A stretch of 7,879 nucleotides of DNA from Mailhella massiliensis (GCF_020741395.1 NZ_DYZA01000185.1:1-7879); one strand, 5' to 3'. Numbered from the stretch's first letter, positions 1 to 6,443 are shown. The notes: a model not told the origin generated them from the letters alone. Translations and numbers: made by a program.

Positions 1-704
1 TGGATACGCGCGTCGGCATGAGCAAAGCCTGCTCCCGGGTTCATGACGGAGAACGCGGGATTGGTATTATACTGCTCGTTCAGGCTGAGGTAGCCCCAGG
101 TGTAGCTCACACCCGCACTCACGGAGAACACGTCGTTGAGTTTAAAGGCTATGTTGGGATTGATGGTGCTGGAGAGCAGCGTCACGGATTTGATGCCGCT
201 CGAAAGAAGCGTTCCGGCAAGAGCAGGCTCTCCCTTGAACATCGTCCAGTTGTCCGGGAACTGGGAGCCGAGGCCGTAGCGGGTAAAGGCCCCCACGCCT
301 ATCCACACTCTGTCGCTCAGCTGATGGGTCACATAGAAGTGGGGGATGGGCCAGGCCTGATCGGAGGTGGACACCGTTTCACCGGTATGGTTGCGGGTGA
401 TATCGAAGTTCAGCATGGAAACGGCAAGGCCCATCTGGGTGGCCGTACCGGGAATCTGGGTGATGCCCGCGGGGTTGTAGGCTACGGCGGAAGGATCGTC
501 CGCACGGGCCACCATGCCGCCGCCGGCGCCGCCGCCGAGGCCCATGCCTCGCGCGCTCCATTCAGTGACGGCAAAACCTTCGGCAAAAGCGCCGGAAACG
601 CTGCCCGCTACCAGCCCGAAGGCAAGCAGGGCGGAAGCGACACATCTGACCTGAGCGCGCGCGACACAAAAGAGAGCGCGCATCACATTACGAGATACGT
701 TCAT
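1..704 (-). CDS. FadL/OMPP1/TodX-family outer-membrane protein (partial, C-terminus outside window)
   Basis: Outer-membrane beta-barrel of the FadL family, whose members take up long-chain fatty acids or other hydrophobic compounds. The 234 visible codons are open from the ATG at 704-702 to the window edge. Residues 1-41 look like a signal peptide: basic start, hydrophobic stretch near residues 22-36, and a likely cleavage after AFA before EGFAVTEWSARG. The mature N-terminus has the family hallmark ARADDPSAVAYNPAGITQ, the NPAG plug region of FadL. It is followed by alternating aromatic and glycine-rich strands such as VWIGVGAFTRYGLGSQF. The start is chosen because GAGG lies 8 bases upstream; a second Met at residue 8 has no such site. 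The family assignment is firm. The substrate cannot be told from sequence, and the C-terminal barrel strands are not in the window. Confidence 0.9.
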   Translation of the reverse strand, partial: MNVSRNVMRALFCVARAQVRCVASALLAFGLVAGSVSGAFAEGFAVTEWSARGMGLGGGAGGGMVARADDPSAVAYNPAGITQIPGTATQMGLAVSMLNFDITRNHTGETVSTSDQAWPIPHFYVTHQLSDRVWIGVGAFTRYGLGSQFPDNWTMFKGEPALAGTLLSSGIKSVTLLSSTINPNIAFKLNDVFSVSAGVSYTWGYLSLNEQYNTNPAFSVMNPGAGFAHADARI

Positions 705-727
705 GGAATCCTCGAAATTGGGATGAT

Positions 728-810
728 TTTCCCGGCTTGAGCCGGAAAGGCACACTTTTCCGAACAGAGCACGAAACATGCTCCGAAACCGGCCTCTCTC
801 CGGCATCGGA
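728..810 (-). promoter_or_regulatory. Structured 5' leader of the FadL-type gene: three inverted repeats
   Basis: Three perfect or near-perfect inverted repeats lie 28 to 106 bases upstream of the start codon. They are CCGGCT-TG-AGCCGG at 732-745, GAGCA-N7-TGCTC at 767-783, and TCCGA-AA-CCGG-N7-CCGG-CA-TCGGA at 782-810, which has a 2x2 internal loop. The second and third overlap by two bases, so they cannot both form fully. None is followed by a T-run on either strand, so they are not intrinsic terminators. They could fold in the mRNA leader as a stability or translation-control element, or be protein binding sites in DNA. The repeats are seen directly; the function is inference. Confidence 0.45.
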
Positions 811-840
811 AATAATGCATCCGTTATGCCTATCCCTCTT

Positions 841-910
841 TGTAAAAAAAATAAACCGTTATTTTATGGTAGATTACTACTTTTTTTCATCAAAAATATG
901 ATAAAAAAGC
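841..910 (-). promoter_or_regulatory. Candidate AT-rich promoter zone for the FadL-type gene
   Basis: This is the only strongly AT-rich block upstream of the FadL-type gene. On the minus strand it contains TAAAAT (complement of 861-866, 5 of 6 matches to the -10 consensus), but no good -35 at the normal distance; TTGATG (complement of 888-893) is 21 bases away. A short palindrome GTAG-ATTA-CTAC lies at 869-880, between the two. The exact promoter is uncertain. Confidence 0.3.
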
Positions 911-1098
911 ATATCCGTCTCTCTTCATGCCGAAGCCCGGAGGGGGAAAAACGGCTCCATCTCTTGCAGGGCAATACTTTTCTGCCACTCCGCCCCGGAA
1001 AGCGGAAAAAGGGATATGGAACTTTTTTCCCCTTCCTCTGCCTTCCGAAAGAATTCCCCGGGATAAAAATTTTCAACAATCCGACAAAAAAGGAACCC

Positions 1099-1821
1099 TC
1101 ATGCGGGACGGATCCAGATAAAGCTGCCCTGCCTTCCGTCCTCGCTGCCCATACGCCGGGCATGACGGTAGGAAAAGAACATTCGCCAGTTCTCAAAGGT
1201 GCACAGGTCAAGGCTGAGGATACGCCCGGGCAGTAAGCCCGCACTTTCCAGCTGGCTGCGGGCAAGTTGCCACAAATCCACGCTGCGGCATGCCTCCTCG
1301 TACCAAGGAAGATACTCCTGCCCCCATTCCTCAGCGAAGTTCACGAATTCCGAGGCCGCCGGGCCGAGGCTCGGCCCGCGCACGGCCCACAGATCGCGCG
1401 GCTCAAGGCCGTAATGGCCGCAGAACTCCTCCACGGCCTTTTGCGGGTAGCCCTGCCGGTTGCCTCTCCACCCTGCATGGACGGCCATGACGAAGCGCCC
1501 CGAGGCATGGGCCACAAGGATGGGCTGGCAGTCCGCCGTCTTTATCATGAGCGCGAGATCCGGGCGGGAGGTGGCCATGCCGTCGGCCTGTTCCACGGGC
1601 GGCTGCCGGGGCGGCTGAGCTTCCGGTTCAAAAATGGTGCGCGTGCCGTGCACCTGATGTACCTCGGCAAAAGCGCTGACACCGAGCAGGGAAGGAAGGG
1701 AAACGCGCCTCTGTTCGGAGGCTGCCCTCTCCGCCCCTCCGGCAAGGGAGACGCTGCCGAAAGCGCGCAGGGAAAAGGCGCAGCCCACGCCGGGAAGGCC
1801 CGGGAACTGAAAGGGGATCAT
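1099..1821 (-). CDS. pgeF: Peptidoglycan editing factor PgeF / YfiH-YlmD multicopper-laccase-domain family (purine nucleoside phosphorylase-like)
   Basis: Cytosolic protein of 240 aa, normal for the family. Members have been described as purine nucleoside phosphorylase/adenosine deaminase enzymes and, in E. coli, as a factor that prevents wrong amino acids entering peptidoglycan precursors. Visible family blocks are the N-terminal MIPFQFPGLPGVGCAF, EVHQVHGTRT (H58), DLALMIKTADCQPILVAH (C98), VMAVHAGWRGNRQG (H115), VRGPSLGP, and the C-terminal SLDLCTFENWRMFFSYRHAR. H58, C98 and H115 correspond to the zinc-binding triad of YfiH. The ATG at 1821-1819 is preferred over an upstream in-frame Met at 1878. 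It forms an ATGA overlap with the stop of the cyclo-ligase gene, and the protein then begins at the conserved MIPF. The start has no separate strong Shine-Dalgarno, which fits translational coupling. Confidence 0.93.
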   Translation of the reverse strand: MIPFQFPGLPGVGCAFSLRAFGSVSLAGGAERAASEQRRVSLPSLLGVSAFAEVHQVHGTRTIFEPEAQPPRQPPVEQADGMATSRPDLALMIKTADCQPILVAHASGRFVMAVHAGWRGNRQGYPQKAVEEFCGHYGLEPRDLWAVRGPSLGPAASEFVNFAEEWGQEYLPWYEEACRSVDLWQLARSQLESAGLLPGRILSLDLCTFENWRMFFSYRHARRMGSEDGRQGSFIWIRPA

Positions 1822-2483
1822 GGCTGAAAGCAAAGCAGTTCCTCCTCGGTGCATACGCCCCCCGCGGGCATGTCCCACCCGTCGCGGGGCAGGCGGGGGA
1901 AAAGAAGTTCATGAAAGGCAAGGCCCACGCTGGAGCAGTCCGCGCGGGAGAGCAGGCGGTCGTAATAGCCGCCGCCGTAGCCCAGGCGGAAGCCCTCACG
2001 GTCGAAGGCCAGAGCGGGCACGACAAGCAGCGTCTCCCGCCCCGCGCGAAGCTCCTCATCGGAAAGCAGGCGGGAAGAAGGCTCCTCACGCGGTTCAAGG
2101 ATGCCCAGGGGAGATTTCTCCAGCCCTTCCGGCCCGGCACAGGCCACCATGTCCATAACGCCCGGCTCTCCCCTCCGGCAGCGCGGCAGAAAGACCTCAC
2201 GTCCTTCCGCCCAGGCCCGGGCAAGCAGAAGAGCGGTATCCGCCTCGCCTTTTATGGCCACATACAGCCCGACGCGGCGGCTTTCCGCCCAGAGCGGGCT
2301 TTCCAGAAGCCTGTTCTGCATGCGCGCACAGCGTTCAGCTCCAGTCTTTCCGGCGGCAAGCACCCTTCTTCCGACCAGAAGGAAGTGACGGAGGGCCTTT
2401 TTCTCAAGCCCATCCAGCTCCACCCTCTGGGGACGGCCCGCATTTGCGGCGGGAAAACCGGCATCGTCATAAAAGAAATCCAT
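1818..2483 (-). CDS. 5-formyltetrahydrofolate cyclo-ligase (methenyltetrahydrofolate synthetase)
   Basis: Cytosolic enzyme that uses ATP to convert 5-formyltetrahydrofolate to 5,10-methenyltetrahydrofolate, returning a storage or inhibitory folate to one-carbon metabolism. The product is 221 aa. It has the N-terminal basic helix LEKKALRHFLLVGRRVL (residues 26-42), the GILEP block (127-131), the diagnostic nucleotide-binding segment VVPALAFDREGFRLGYGGGYYDR (around 154-176, named here by its key residues D161, R166 and the GYGGGYYDR loop), and a C-terminal DMPAGGVCTEEEL. The ATG at 2483 is chosen because AGGGGGG lies 8 bases upstream. The frame extends to a TTG at 2540, but that TTG is part of a promoter-like TTGACA and has no ribosome site. 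First gene of a two-gene operon with pgeF. Confidence 0.92.
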   Translation of the reverse strand: MDFFYDDAGFPAANAGRPQRVELDGLEKKALRHFLLVGRRVLAAGKTGAERCARMQNRLLESPLWAESRRVGLYVAIKGEADTALLLARAWAEGREVFLPRCRRGEPGVMDMVACAGPEGLEKSPLGILEPREEPSSRLLSDEELRAGRETLLVVPALAFDREGFRLGYGGGYYDRLLSRADCSSVGLAFHELLFPRLPRDGWDMPAGGVCTEEELLCFQP

Positions 2484-2491
2484 AAAAAACG

Positions 2492-2498
2492 CCCCCCT
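2492..2498 (-). promoter_or_regulatory. Ribosome binding site deciding the cyclo-ligase start
   Basis: On the minus strand AGGGGGG stands 8 bases before the ATG at 2483. It is the only purine-rich site at a suitable distance from any candidate start, and it excludes the TTG at 2540 as the likely initiation codon. Confidence 0.55.
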
Positions 2499-2533
2499 GC
2501 CTTTCCCGCTCAGATTTGCCCGCCTTTCCCCCT

Positions 2534-2562
2534 TTGTCAAACGGAAAAAAGTAGTCTATAGT
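2534..2562 (+). promoter_or_regulatory. Sigma70-type promoter for the metallophosphoesterase-RNase operon
   Basis: TTGTCA at 2534-2539 and TATAGT at 2557-2562 are separated by exactly 17 bases; each hexamer matches the consensus at 5 of 6 positions. Transcription would start near 2569 and give a leader of about 57 bases before the ATG at 2626. The -35 overlaps a minus-strand TTGACA (complement of 2535-2540) that points at the cyclo-ligase gene. Its possible -10 (AAATCT, complement of 2512-2517) is weak. Confidence 0.7.
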
Positions 2563-2625
2563 GCGTGCAGCAGAACAGTTCTGCGGATATTTTCGTCCGC
2601 GCCAGCGGAAAAGGATTTTCCCTCC

Positions 2626-3399
2626 ATGCCAAGCCCCGTTCCGGAATCAGCCCCGTATATTCCGGGCTGTTCCTCTTCGTCGGCGCGTCTCTCGCGCTTT
2701 GCCGGCTCTGCGGATTCAAGCGACATGCCCTCTTCCGGGCGTGTCTGGGTTGTGCTTGGCGACATTCACGGTTGCATCCGCCGTGCGGGAAACATCCCGG
2801 AGCTGGAATATGCGGCCGGAGTCATTCTCACCGGCGACCTGACTACGCTGGGAGGCGTTGCCGCCGCCCGCACGGTGATCGAGGCCTTTCAGGCCGTGCA
2901 TCCCGTCATCCTTGCCCAGATAGGCAACATGGATCGCGCAGAGGTGAATGACTGGCTTGAGGCCAAGGGCATCAACCTGCACCGCAATGTGCGGGAACTG
3001 AGCCCGGAAGTCGCCCTGCTCGGCGTGGGCGGCTCCACGTTCAGCCCCTTCGGAACGCCATCGGAATTTCCAGAGGCACGTTTTTCGGAATGGCTGGAGG
3101 ACCTTGCGCGCCGCGCTTCCCACTACAGGGAGCTCGTGCTGGTGGCGCACACCCCTCCGTACAACACCGTCTGCGACCGTACCGACGGGGGCCTTCATGT
3201 CGGCTCCACCGCCATACGGGATTTCATAGAGGAATATCAGCCCGCCGCATGCCTGTGCGGGCATATCCATGAATCCGCAGGCATACAGCGCGTCGGGCGC
3301 ACGCTGGTCGTCAACCCCGGCTCCTTTTCCACCGGGGCCTATGCCCTGTTCACGCTTGACGAATCGGGCGTAAGGGCCACGCTTCGCAGGCTCGCGTAA
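2626..3399 (+). CDS. Calcineurin-like metallophosphoesterase (YfcE-like)
   Basis: Metal-dependent phosphoesterase with all five motifs of the calcineurin-like fold, in order: GDIHG (residues 45-49), TGDL (69-72), GNMD (100-103, in place of the usual GNHE), AHTPP with H175, and CGHIH (211-215), followed by VVNPGSFS. It is predicted cytosolic and its substrate is unknown. The 257-aa version starts at ATG 2626, with AAGGA 10 bases upstream. Its first 33 residues are serine/proline-rich and unlike the family. An internal Met at residue 34 (2725) would give a 224-aa protein starting just before the fold, which is a more typical size, but its ribosome site is poor. The RNase gene follows after 32 bases with no terminator seen, so the two are probably co-transcribed. 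Confidence 0.85.
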   Translation: MPSPVPESAPYIPGCSSSSARLSRFAGSADSSDMPSSGRVWVVLGDIHGCIRRAGNIPELEYAAGVILTGDLTTLGGVAAARTVIEAFQAVHPVILAQIGNMDRAEVNDWLEAKGINLHRNVRELSPEVALLGVGGSTFSPFGTPSEFPEARFSEWLEDLARRASHYRELVLVAHTPPYNTVCDRTDGGLHVGSTAIRDFIEEYQPAACLCGHIHESAGIQRVGRTLVVNPGSFSTGAYALFTLDESGVRATLRRLA

Positions 3400-3431
3400 C
3401 TCCGACGCCGCATTAATTTTTTGAGGATCAC

Positions 3432-6362
3432 ATGAGTCAGAATCCCGTTCTTCCTGAAGAGAACAACGAAGAAATCAATACCGCAAAAACCCGCCGCACC
3501 AAAAAGGCCCCTGAAGAAAGCGCGCAGGCCGCACCCGAAGAAAAAAAGGCCGCCCGCCGCACCCGCAAAAGCGCTTCCGCCGCCCACGAGGACAGTGCGG
3601 AAGAAAAAAAGCCCCGCCGCCGTACGGTGAAAAAAGCCGAAGCCCCCGAAGAAGGAGCCGAAGCGGAAAAAGTTCAGAAGGAAAAACCCGCCCGCAAGCC
3701 CCGCTCCCGCCGCGCCTCCGGCGCCGAAAGTGTGCAGAGCCCGGCAGAAACTCAGGCGGAAGGCCTCATTCACATAGGCTCAGCGCTGGTGCTCGACGAC
3801 ATGCTTCCCCCTTCTTCCATGACTGTGGAACAGGAGGTCGAAGCTCCTGCACCGGAAAAAAAGCGCCGTGCGAAAAAAAACGTCAAAGCCCATGCGGTTG
3901 AAGAAAGCAGCCCTGTGCAGGAAGCTGCGGCCGATACCCCCATTGCGGAAAAAACTCCTGAGGAACCCGCTCTCTCGGAAAAGAAGCCCCGCGCCCGCCG
4001 CACTTCCCGCAAGAAGAAGGAAGCCGGAGCTCAAACAGAAAGTATTTCTGAAGAAAAACTTCCCGAGGAAGAGGAAGCCGTCATCCACGTAGGTTCCGCC
4101 CTGGTGCTCGACGACATGCTCCCCCCTTCTTCCATCATGCCCGGGGAAGAAGTCACGCAGGAAGAAAAAACACTCCATAGGCAGGAAGAGGATGAGCCCT
4201 CCCTTCCCGCTGAAGGCGAAGCCCTTCTGGATGAAGACAATGTCGGCAATCGGGTTGCCCCCGCCGGGGATGAGGAAGAAAACGGACTCTGGCAGGATGA
4301 CGGCATTGTCACCAATATTCTGCCCTATCCCGGAGAATTCGACGATAACCGTCAGCATCCACGCTCGCGCCGCGGCCGCAAAAACCGCGACGCACAGCCC
4401 GCGTTCAACGGTTCTCCTTATCTGCCCTCCTCCTACCAGCAGAACTTCTACGATCAGTCACAGACTCTGGTGTCCGACTCCCCCTTCGGCAACCGTAAAA
4501 ATCGCGGCAAGGGCAAAAATCGTAAGAATCAGGGCGTGCCCGGTCTGCCGGATGATTTCGACTTCAATGCCGCCATGCTGAACGACAGCGTACTCGGCGT
4601 AGCTCTCGGCCGACAGGAGGAAGACTTCATCCCTGAAGACGACGGTCCGCAGCCGGCCCTGCCCGGCCAGCCTGTGGCACAGCCTCTTTCCGTCGGCGAT
4701 ATGGCGGAAGAAGACCTTGCAGCCCTGGATGCCGCCGTCAACGGCAACCGCATCGACATGCCCCAGTCCGCTTCCCAGAAGGAAGGACGAGGCAAGGGTA
4801 AGAACCGCAAAAACCAGAAGGAAGAAAAGGCCGAAAAGCCCGCCCGTGCGGAAAAGAAAGTCGAGGCCGAGGAAGCCGCCCGTGCGCGCCGCGTGCTCTA
4901 CGTCAGTGTGGTGCCCGACGAACAGGTGGAAGTAGTCATCACCGAAGACGGGCAGGTTACCGAATACTTCGTGGAAATGGCCCACCAGGTCAAAATACGC
5001 GGCAACATCTACAAGGGTATCATCAACAACATCGACACCAACCTTCAGGCCGCCTTTGTGAACTTCGGCAACGGCAAAAACGGCTTCCTGCAGATCGACG
5101 AAGTGCACCCGGAATATTACCTTGTACCTCACGATGCAACCCACGGCCCCAAGTACCCCCCCATCCAGAAAGTGCTGAAGGTGGGACAGGAAGTACTGGT
5201 ACAGGTGGTCAAGGAGCCTTCCGGTACCAAGGGCGCCTTCCTTACCACCTGGATCTCCATTGCCGGGCGCTTCCTCGTGCTCACGCCGGGTCAGGAACAG
5301 ATCGGCGTTTCGCGCAAGGTGGAAGACCCGGAGGAGCGAGCGCGCCTCAAGGACCTTCTGAACGGCATACAGCCCGGCGAAAACATGGGCGTCATCATCC
5401 GTACGGCCAGCGAAGGCGCGAGCAAGGCCAGCATCCAGCAGGACCTGCAGTACCTCAAAAAACTCTGGAAGGATATTCAGAAAAAGGCCCCCACGGAAAA
5501 GTCGCCCTCCCTCATCTATCAGGAAGCCGACCTCGCCACCCGTTCCGTGCGCGACTACCTTTCAGAAGACATTGTAGAAATCTGGACGGATGATGAAACC
5601 ACCAAGGCGCGCGTGGAAGATATCGCCAGGCTTATCTTTCCCGACCGCGCAGGCGAAATCGTCAAGCTGCACAAGGATCAGCGCCAGAGCCTGTGGGAAC
5701 GCTTCAACCTGCTCCGCCAGCTGGAAACCGTGACCAGCCGCGAAGTAGTGCTCCCCTCAGGAGGCCGCCTTGTCTTCGACCAGACCGAAGCGCTTATGGC
5801 CATCGATATCAACTCCGGCAAGACCCAGGGCAAGACCAACTTCGAGGCCATGGTCTTCCGCACCAACATGGAGGCGGCCGAAGCCATAGCCCGCCACCTG
5901 CGCCTGCGCGACATAGGCGGGCAGGTAGTCATAGACTTCATAGAAATGCGCGACAAGAACCATTGCCGCGAAGTGGAGCGCACCCTGCGCAACGCCATGC
6001 GCAAGGACCGTGCCCGCCACGACGTGGGCCACATGAGCTCCTTCGGTCTGCTGGAGCTGGTGCGCCAGCGTACGGGTACCTCCGCCATTTCCATTTCCTG
6101 CGAGCCCTGCCCCCACTGTCACGGTACGGGCGTGCGCCGCAACATGGAATGGCAGTCGCTCCAGGCCCTGCGCGACCTGCAGAGCAAGCTGTGCAAGGCA
6201 CAGGACAACGGCAAGGGGAAGAAGAATGAAAAGACCGAGCCGGCCACCTTCATCTATGAAAGCGACGCGGAACTTGCTCTGTACCTCCTCAACCGCAAAC
6301 GCGACCGCATCGCGGCCCTTGAGGAAAAGTTCGGCGTACACATTGAAATCCGCCTGAAGTAG
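3432..6362 (+). CDS. Rne/Rng-family endoribonuclease (RNase E/G) with a ~485-aa charged N-terminal extension
   Basis: Single-strand-specific endoribonuclease that cuts AU-rich RNA in mRNA decay and rRNA/tRNA maturation. The 976-aa product starts at an ATG with GAGG 6 bases upstream. Residues 1-485 are low-complexity Lys/Arg/Glu/Ala/Pro sequence with two repeated motifs. The catalytic module begins around 488 (VLYVSVVPDEQVEV). It contains an S1 domain (about 519-605, RGNIYKGIINNID), the 5'-sensor block with IIRTASEG (R657, T658), the metal-binding catalytic aspartates in MAIDINSGK (D792) and VVIDFIEMRD (D835), FGLLELVRQR (871-880), and the zinc-link CPHCHGTG (C893, C896). A tail of about 80 residues ends the protein. 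The core is RNase G-sized, and the extension is N-terminal, whereas the scaffold of E. coli RNase E is C-terminal. A strong terminator follows. Confidence 0.95.
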   Translation: MSQNPVLPEENNEEINTAKTRRTKKAPEESAQAAPEEKKAARRTRKSASAAHEDSAEEKKPRRRTVKKAEAPEEGAEAEKVQKEKPARKPRSRRASGAESVQSPAETQAEGLIHIGSALVLDDMLPPSSMTVEQEVEAPAPEKKRRAKKNVKAHAVEESSPVQEAAADTPIAEKTPEEPALSEKKPRARRTSRKKKEAGAQTESISEEKLPEEEEAVIHVGSALVLDDMLPPSSIMPGEEVTQEEKTLHRQEEDEPSLPAEGEALLDEDNVGNRVAPAGDEEENGLWQDDGIVTNILPYPGEFDDNRQHPRSRRGRKNRDAQPAFNGSPYLPSSYQQNFYDQSQTLVSDSPFGNRKNRGKGKNRKNQGVPGLPDDFDFNAAMLNDSVLGVALGRQEEDFIPEDDGPQPALPGQPVAQPLSVGDMAEEDLAALDAAVNGNRIDMPQSASQKEGRGKGKNRKNQKEEKAEKPARAEKKVEAEEAARARRVLYVSVVPDEQVEVVITEDGQVTEYFVEMAHQVKIRGNIYKGIINNIDTNLQAAFVNFGNGKNGFLQIDEVHPEYYLVPHDATHGPKYPPIQKVLKVGQEVLVQVVKEPSGTKGAFLTTWISIAGRFLVLTPGQEQIGVSRKVEDPEERARLKDLLNGIQPGENMGVIIRTASEGASKASIQQDLQYLKKLWKDIQKKAPTEKSPSLIYQEADLATRSVRDYLSEDIVEIWTDDETTKARVEDIARLIFPDRAGEIVKLHKDQRQSLWERFNLLRQLETVTSREVVLPSGGRLVFDQTEALMAIDINSGKTQGKTNFEAMVFRTNMEAAEAIARHLRLRDIGGQVVIDFIEMRDKNHCREVERTLRNAMRKDRARHDVGHMSSFGLLELVRQRTGTSAISISCEPCPHCHGTGVRRNMEWQSLQALRDLQSKLCKAQDNGKGKKNEKTEPATFIYESDAELALYLLNRKRDRIAALEEKFGVHIEIRLK
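3765..3818 (+). repeat. RNase N-terminal extension, docking-like motif copy 1
   Basis: Encodes residues 112-129, LIHIGSALVLDDMLPPSS, an island of hydrophobic and acidic residues inside otherwise highly charged disordered sequence. It is matched at 16 of 18 residues by a second copy 105 residues later. By my count the two 54-base segments differ at 7 positions, and the central 20 bases are identical. Confidence 0.9.
4080..4133 (+). repeat. RNase N-terminal extension, docking-like motif copy 2
   Basis: Encodes residues 217-234, VIHVGSALVLDDMLPPSS. Only the first position (L to V) and the fourth (I to V) differ from copy 1. Both copies sit just after a Lys/Arg-rich then Glu-rich stretch, so a larger unit of basic block, acidic block and motif may have been duplicated. 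Confidence 0.9.
4503..4532 (+). repeat. RNase N-terminal extension, basic motif copy 1
   Basis: Encodes residues 358-367, RGKGKNRKNQ. The motif is identical in amino acids to the copy at 4788-4817 but uses different synonymous codons at several positions. Such Gly/Lys/Arg/Asn-rich segments are typical of flexible RNA-binding arms; that role is inference. Confidence 0.85.
4788..4817 (+). repeat. RNase N-terminal extension, basic motif copy 2
   Basis: Encodes residues 453-462, RGKGKNRKNQ, about 25 residues before the S1-containing catalytic module begins. Amino acid identity with copy 1 is complete, while the DNA differs by synonymous changes. Confidence 0.85.
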
Positions 6363-6377
6363 CGCCCCTATGGGGCG
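6363..6377 (+). other. Small hairpin directly after the RNase stop codon
   Basis: CGCCCC-TAT-GGGGCG begins at the base after the TAG stop. It is a perfect 6-base stem with a 3-base loop and has no following T-run. It may stabilise the mRNA 3' end together with the terminator 27 bases downstream; this is inference. Confidence 0.5.
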
Positions 6378-6403
6378 TATCCCGACGCAACGCTCTGAGC
6401 ATG

Positions 6404-6437
6404 AAGGCCCTGCCCCTTTCGGAGCAGGGCCTTTTTT
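6404..6437 (+). terminator. Rho-independent terminator of the metallophosphoesterase-RNase operon
   Basis: GGCCCTGC at 6406-6413 pairs with GCAGGGCC at 6424-6431. Two flanking A-T pairs extend the stem to 10 base pairs, with a 10-base loop. Six T residues (6432-6437) follow at once. It lies 41 bases after the RNase stop. An ATG inside it (6401) opens a frame into the next gene, but that ATG has no ribosome site and would translate the terminator. Confidence 0.9.
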
Positions 6438-6438
6438 C

Positions 6439-6443
6439 GAGGA
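6439..6443 (+). promoter_or_regulatory. Ribosome binding site of the small membrane protein
   Basis: GAGGA precedes the ATG at 6449 by 5 bases and fixes that start over the upstream in-frame ATG at 6401. It begins one base after the T-run of the terminator, leaving no room for a separate promoter between the two. Confidence 0.75.

Larger units (their letters stand above)
705..1098. other. Gene-free region between pgeF and the FadL-type gene
   Basis: About 394 bases separate the stop of the pgeF gene from the start of the FadL-type gene, both on the minus strand. The part nearest FadL (728-810) holds inverted repeats, and 841-910 is markedly AT-rich. The part nearest pgeF (920-1098) is purine/pyrimidine-skewed with short A and T runs. 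I found no convincing stem followed by a T-run that would end the pgeF transcript. Open frames across it on both strands have no ribosome binding site, no recognisable domain and low-complexity translations, so I do not call a gene here. Confidence 0.6.

Noticed and set aside
18..740. Plus-strand open frame opposite the FadL-type gene
   Set aside because: The minus-strand frame has a signal peptide, a ribosome site and the FadL NPAG motif; the plus-strand translation has no recognisable features.
778..1265. Open frames on both strands between the FadL-type gene and pgeF
   Set aside because: They lack ribosome binding sites, cross a hairpin-rich leader and an AT-rich promoter zone, overlap pgeF, and encode low-complexity sequence without a domain.
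2484..2540. Extension of the cyclo-ligase to a TTG start at 2540
   Set aside because: The TTG lies in a TTGACA promoter-like element with no ribosome site, and the added 19 residues do not look like the family. The ATG at 2483 has a purine-rich site at 8 bases.
1267..2561. Plus-strand frames 1267-1827 and 1911-2561
   Set aside because: These are shadows of pgeF and the cyclo-ligase, whose minus-strand frames carry full family motifs.
3339..5144. Long minus-strand open frames (3339-3773, 3780-4358, 4458-5144) opposite the RNase gene
   Set aside because: They are antisense shadows of a GC-rich gene with skewed Lys/Glu/Ala/Arg codons. Their translations are Phe/Gly/Leu-rich and show no domain, while the sense frame has clear RNase motifs.
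6363..6377. Hairpin after the RNase stop as a terminator
   Set aside because: The stem is perfect but no T-run follows; the real terminator is at 6404-6437.
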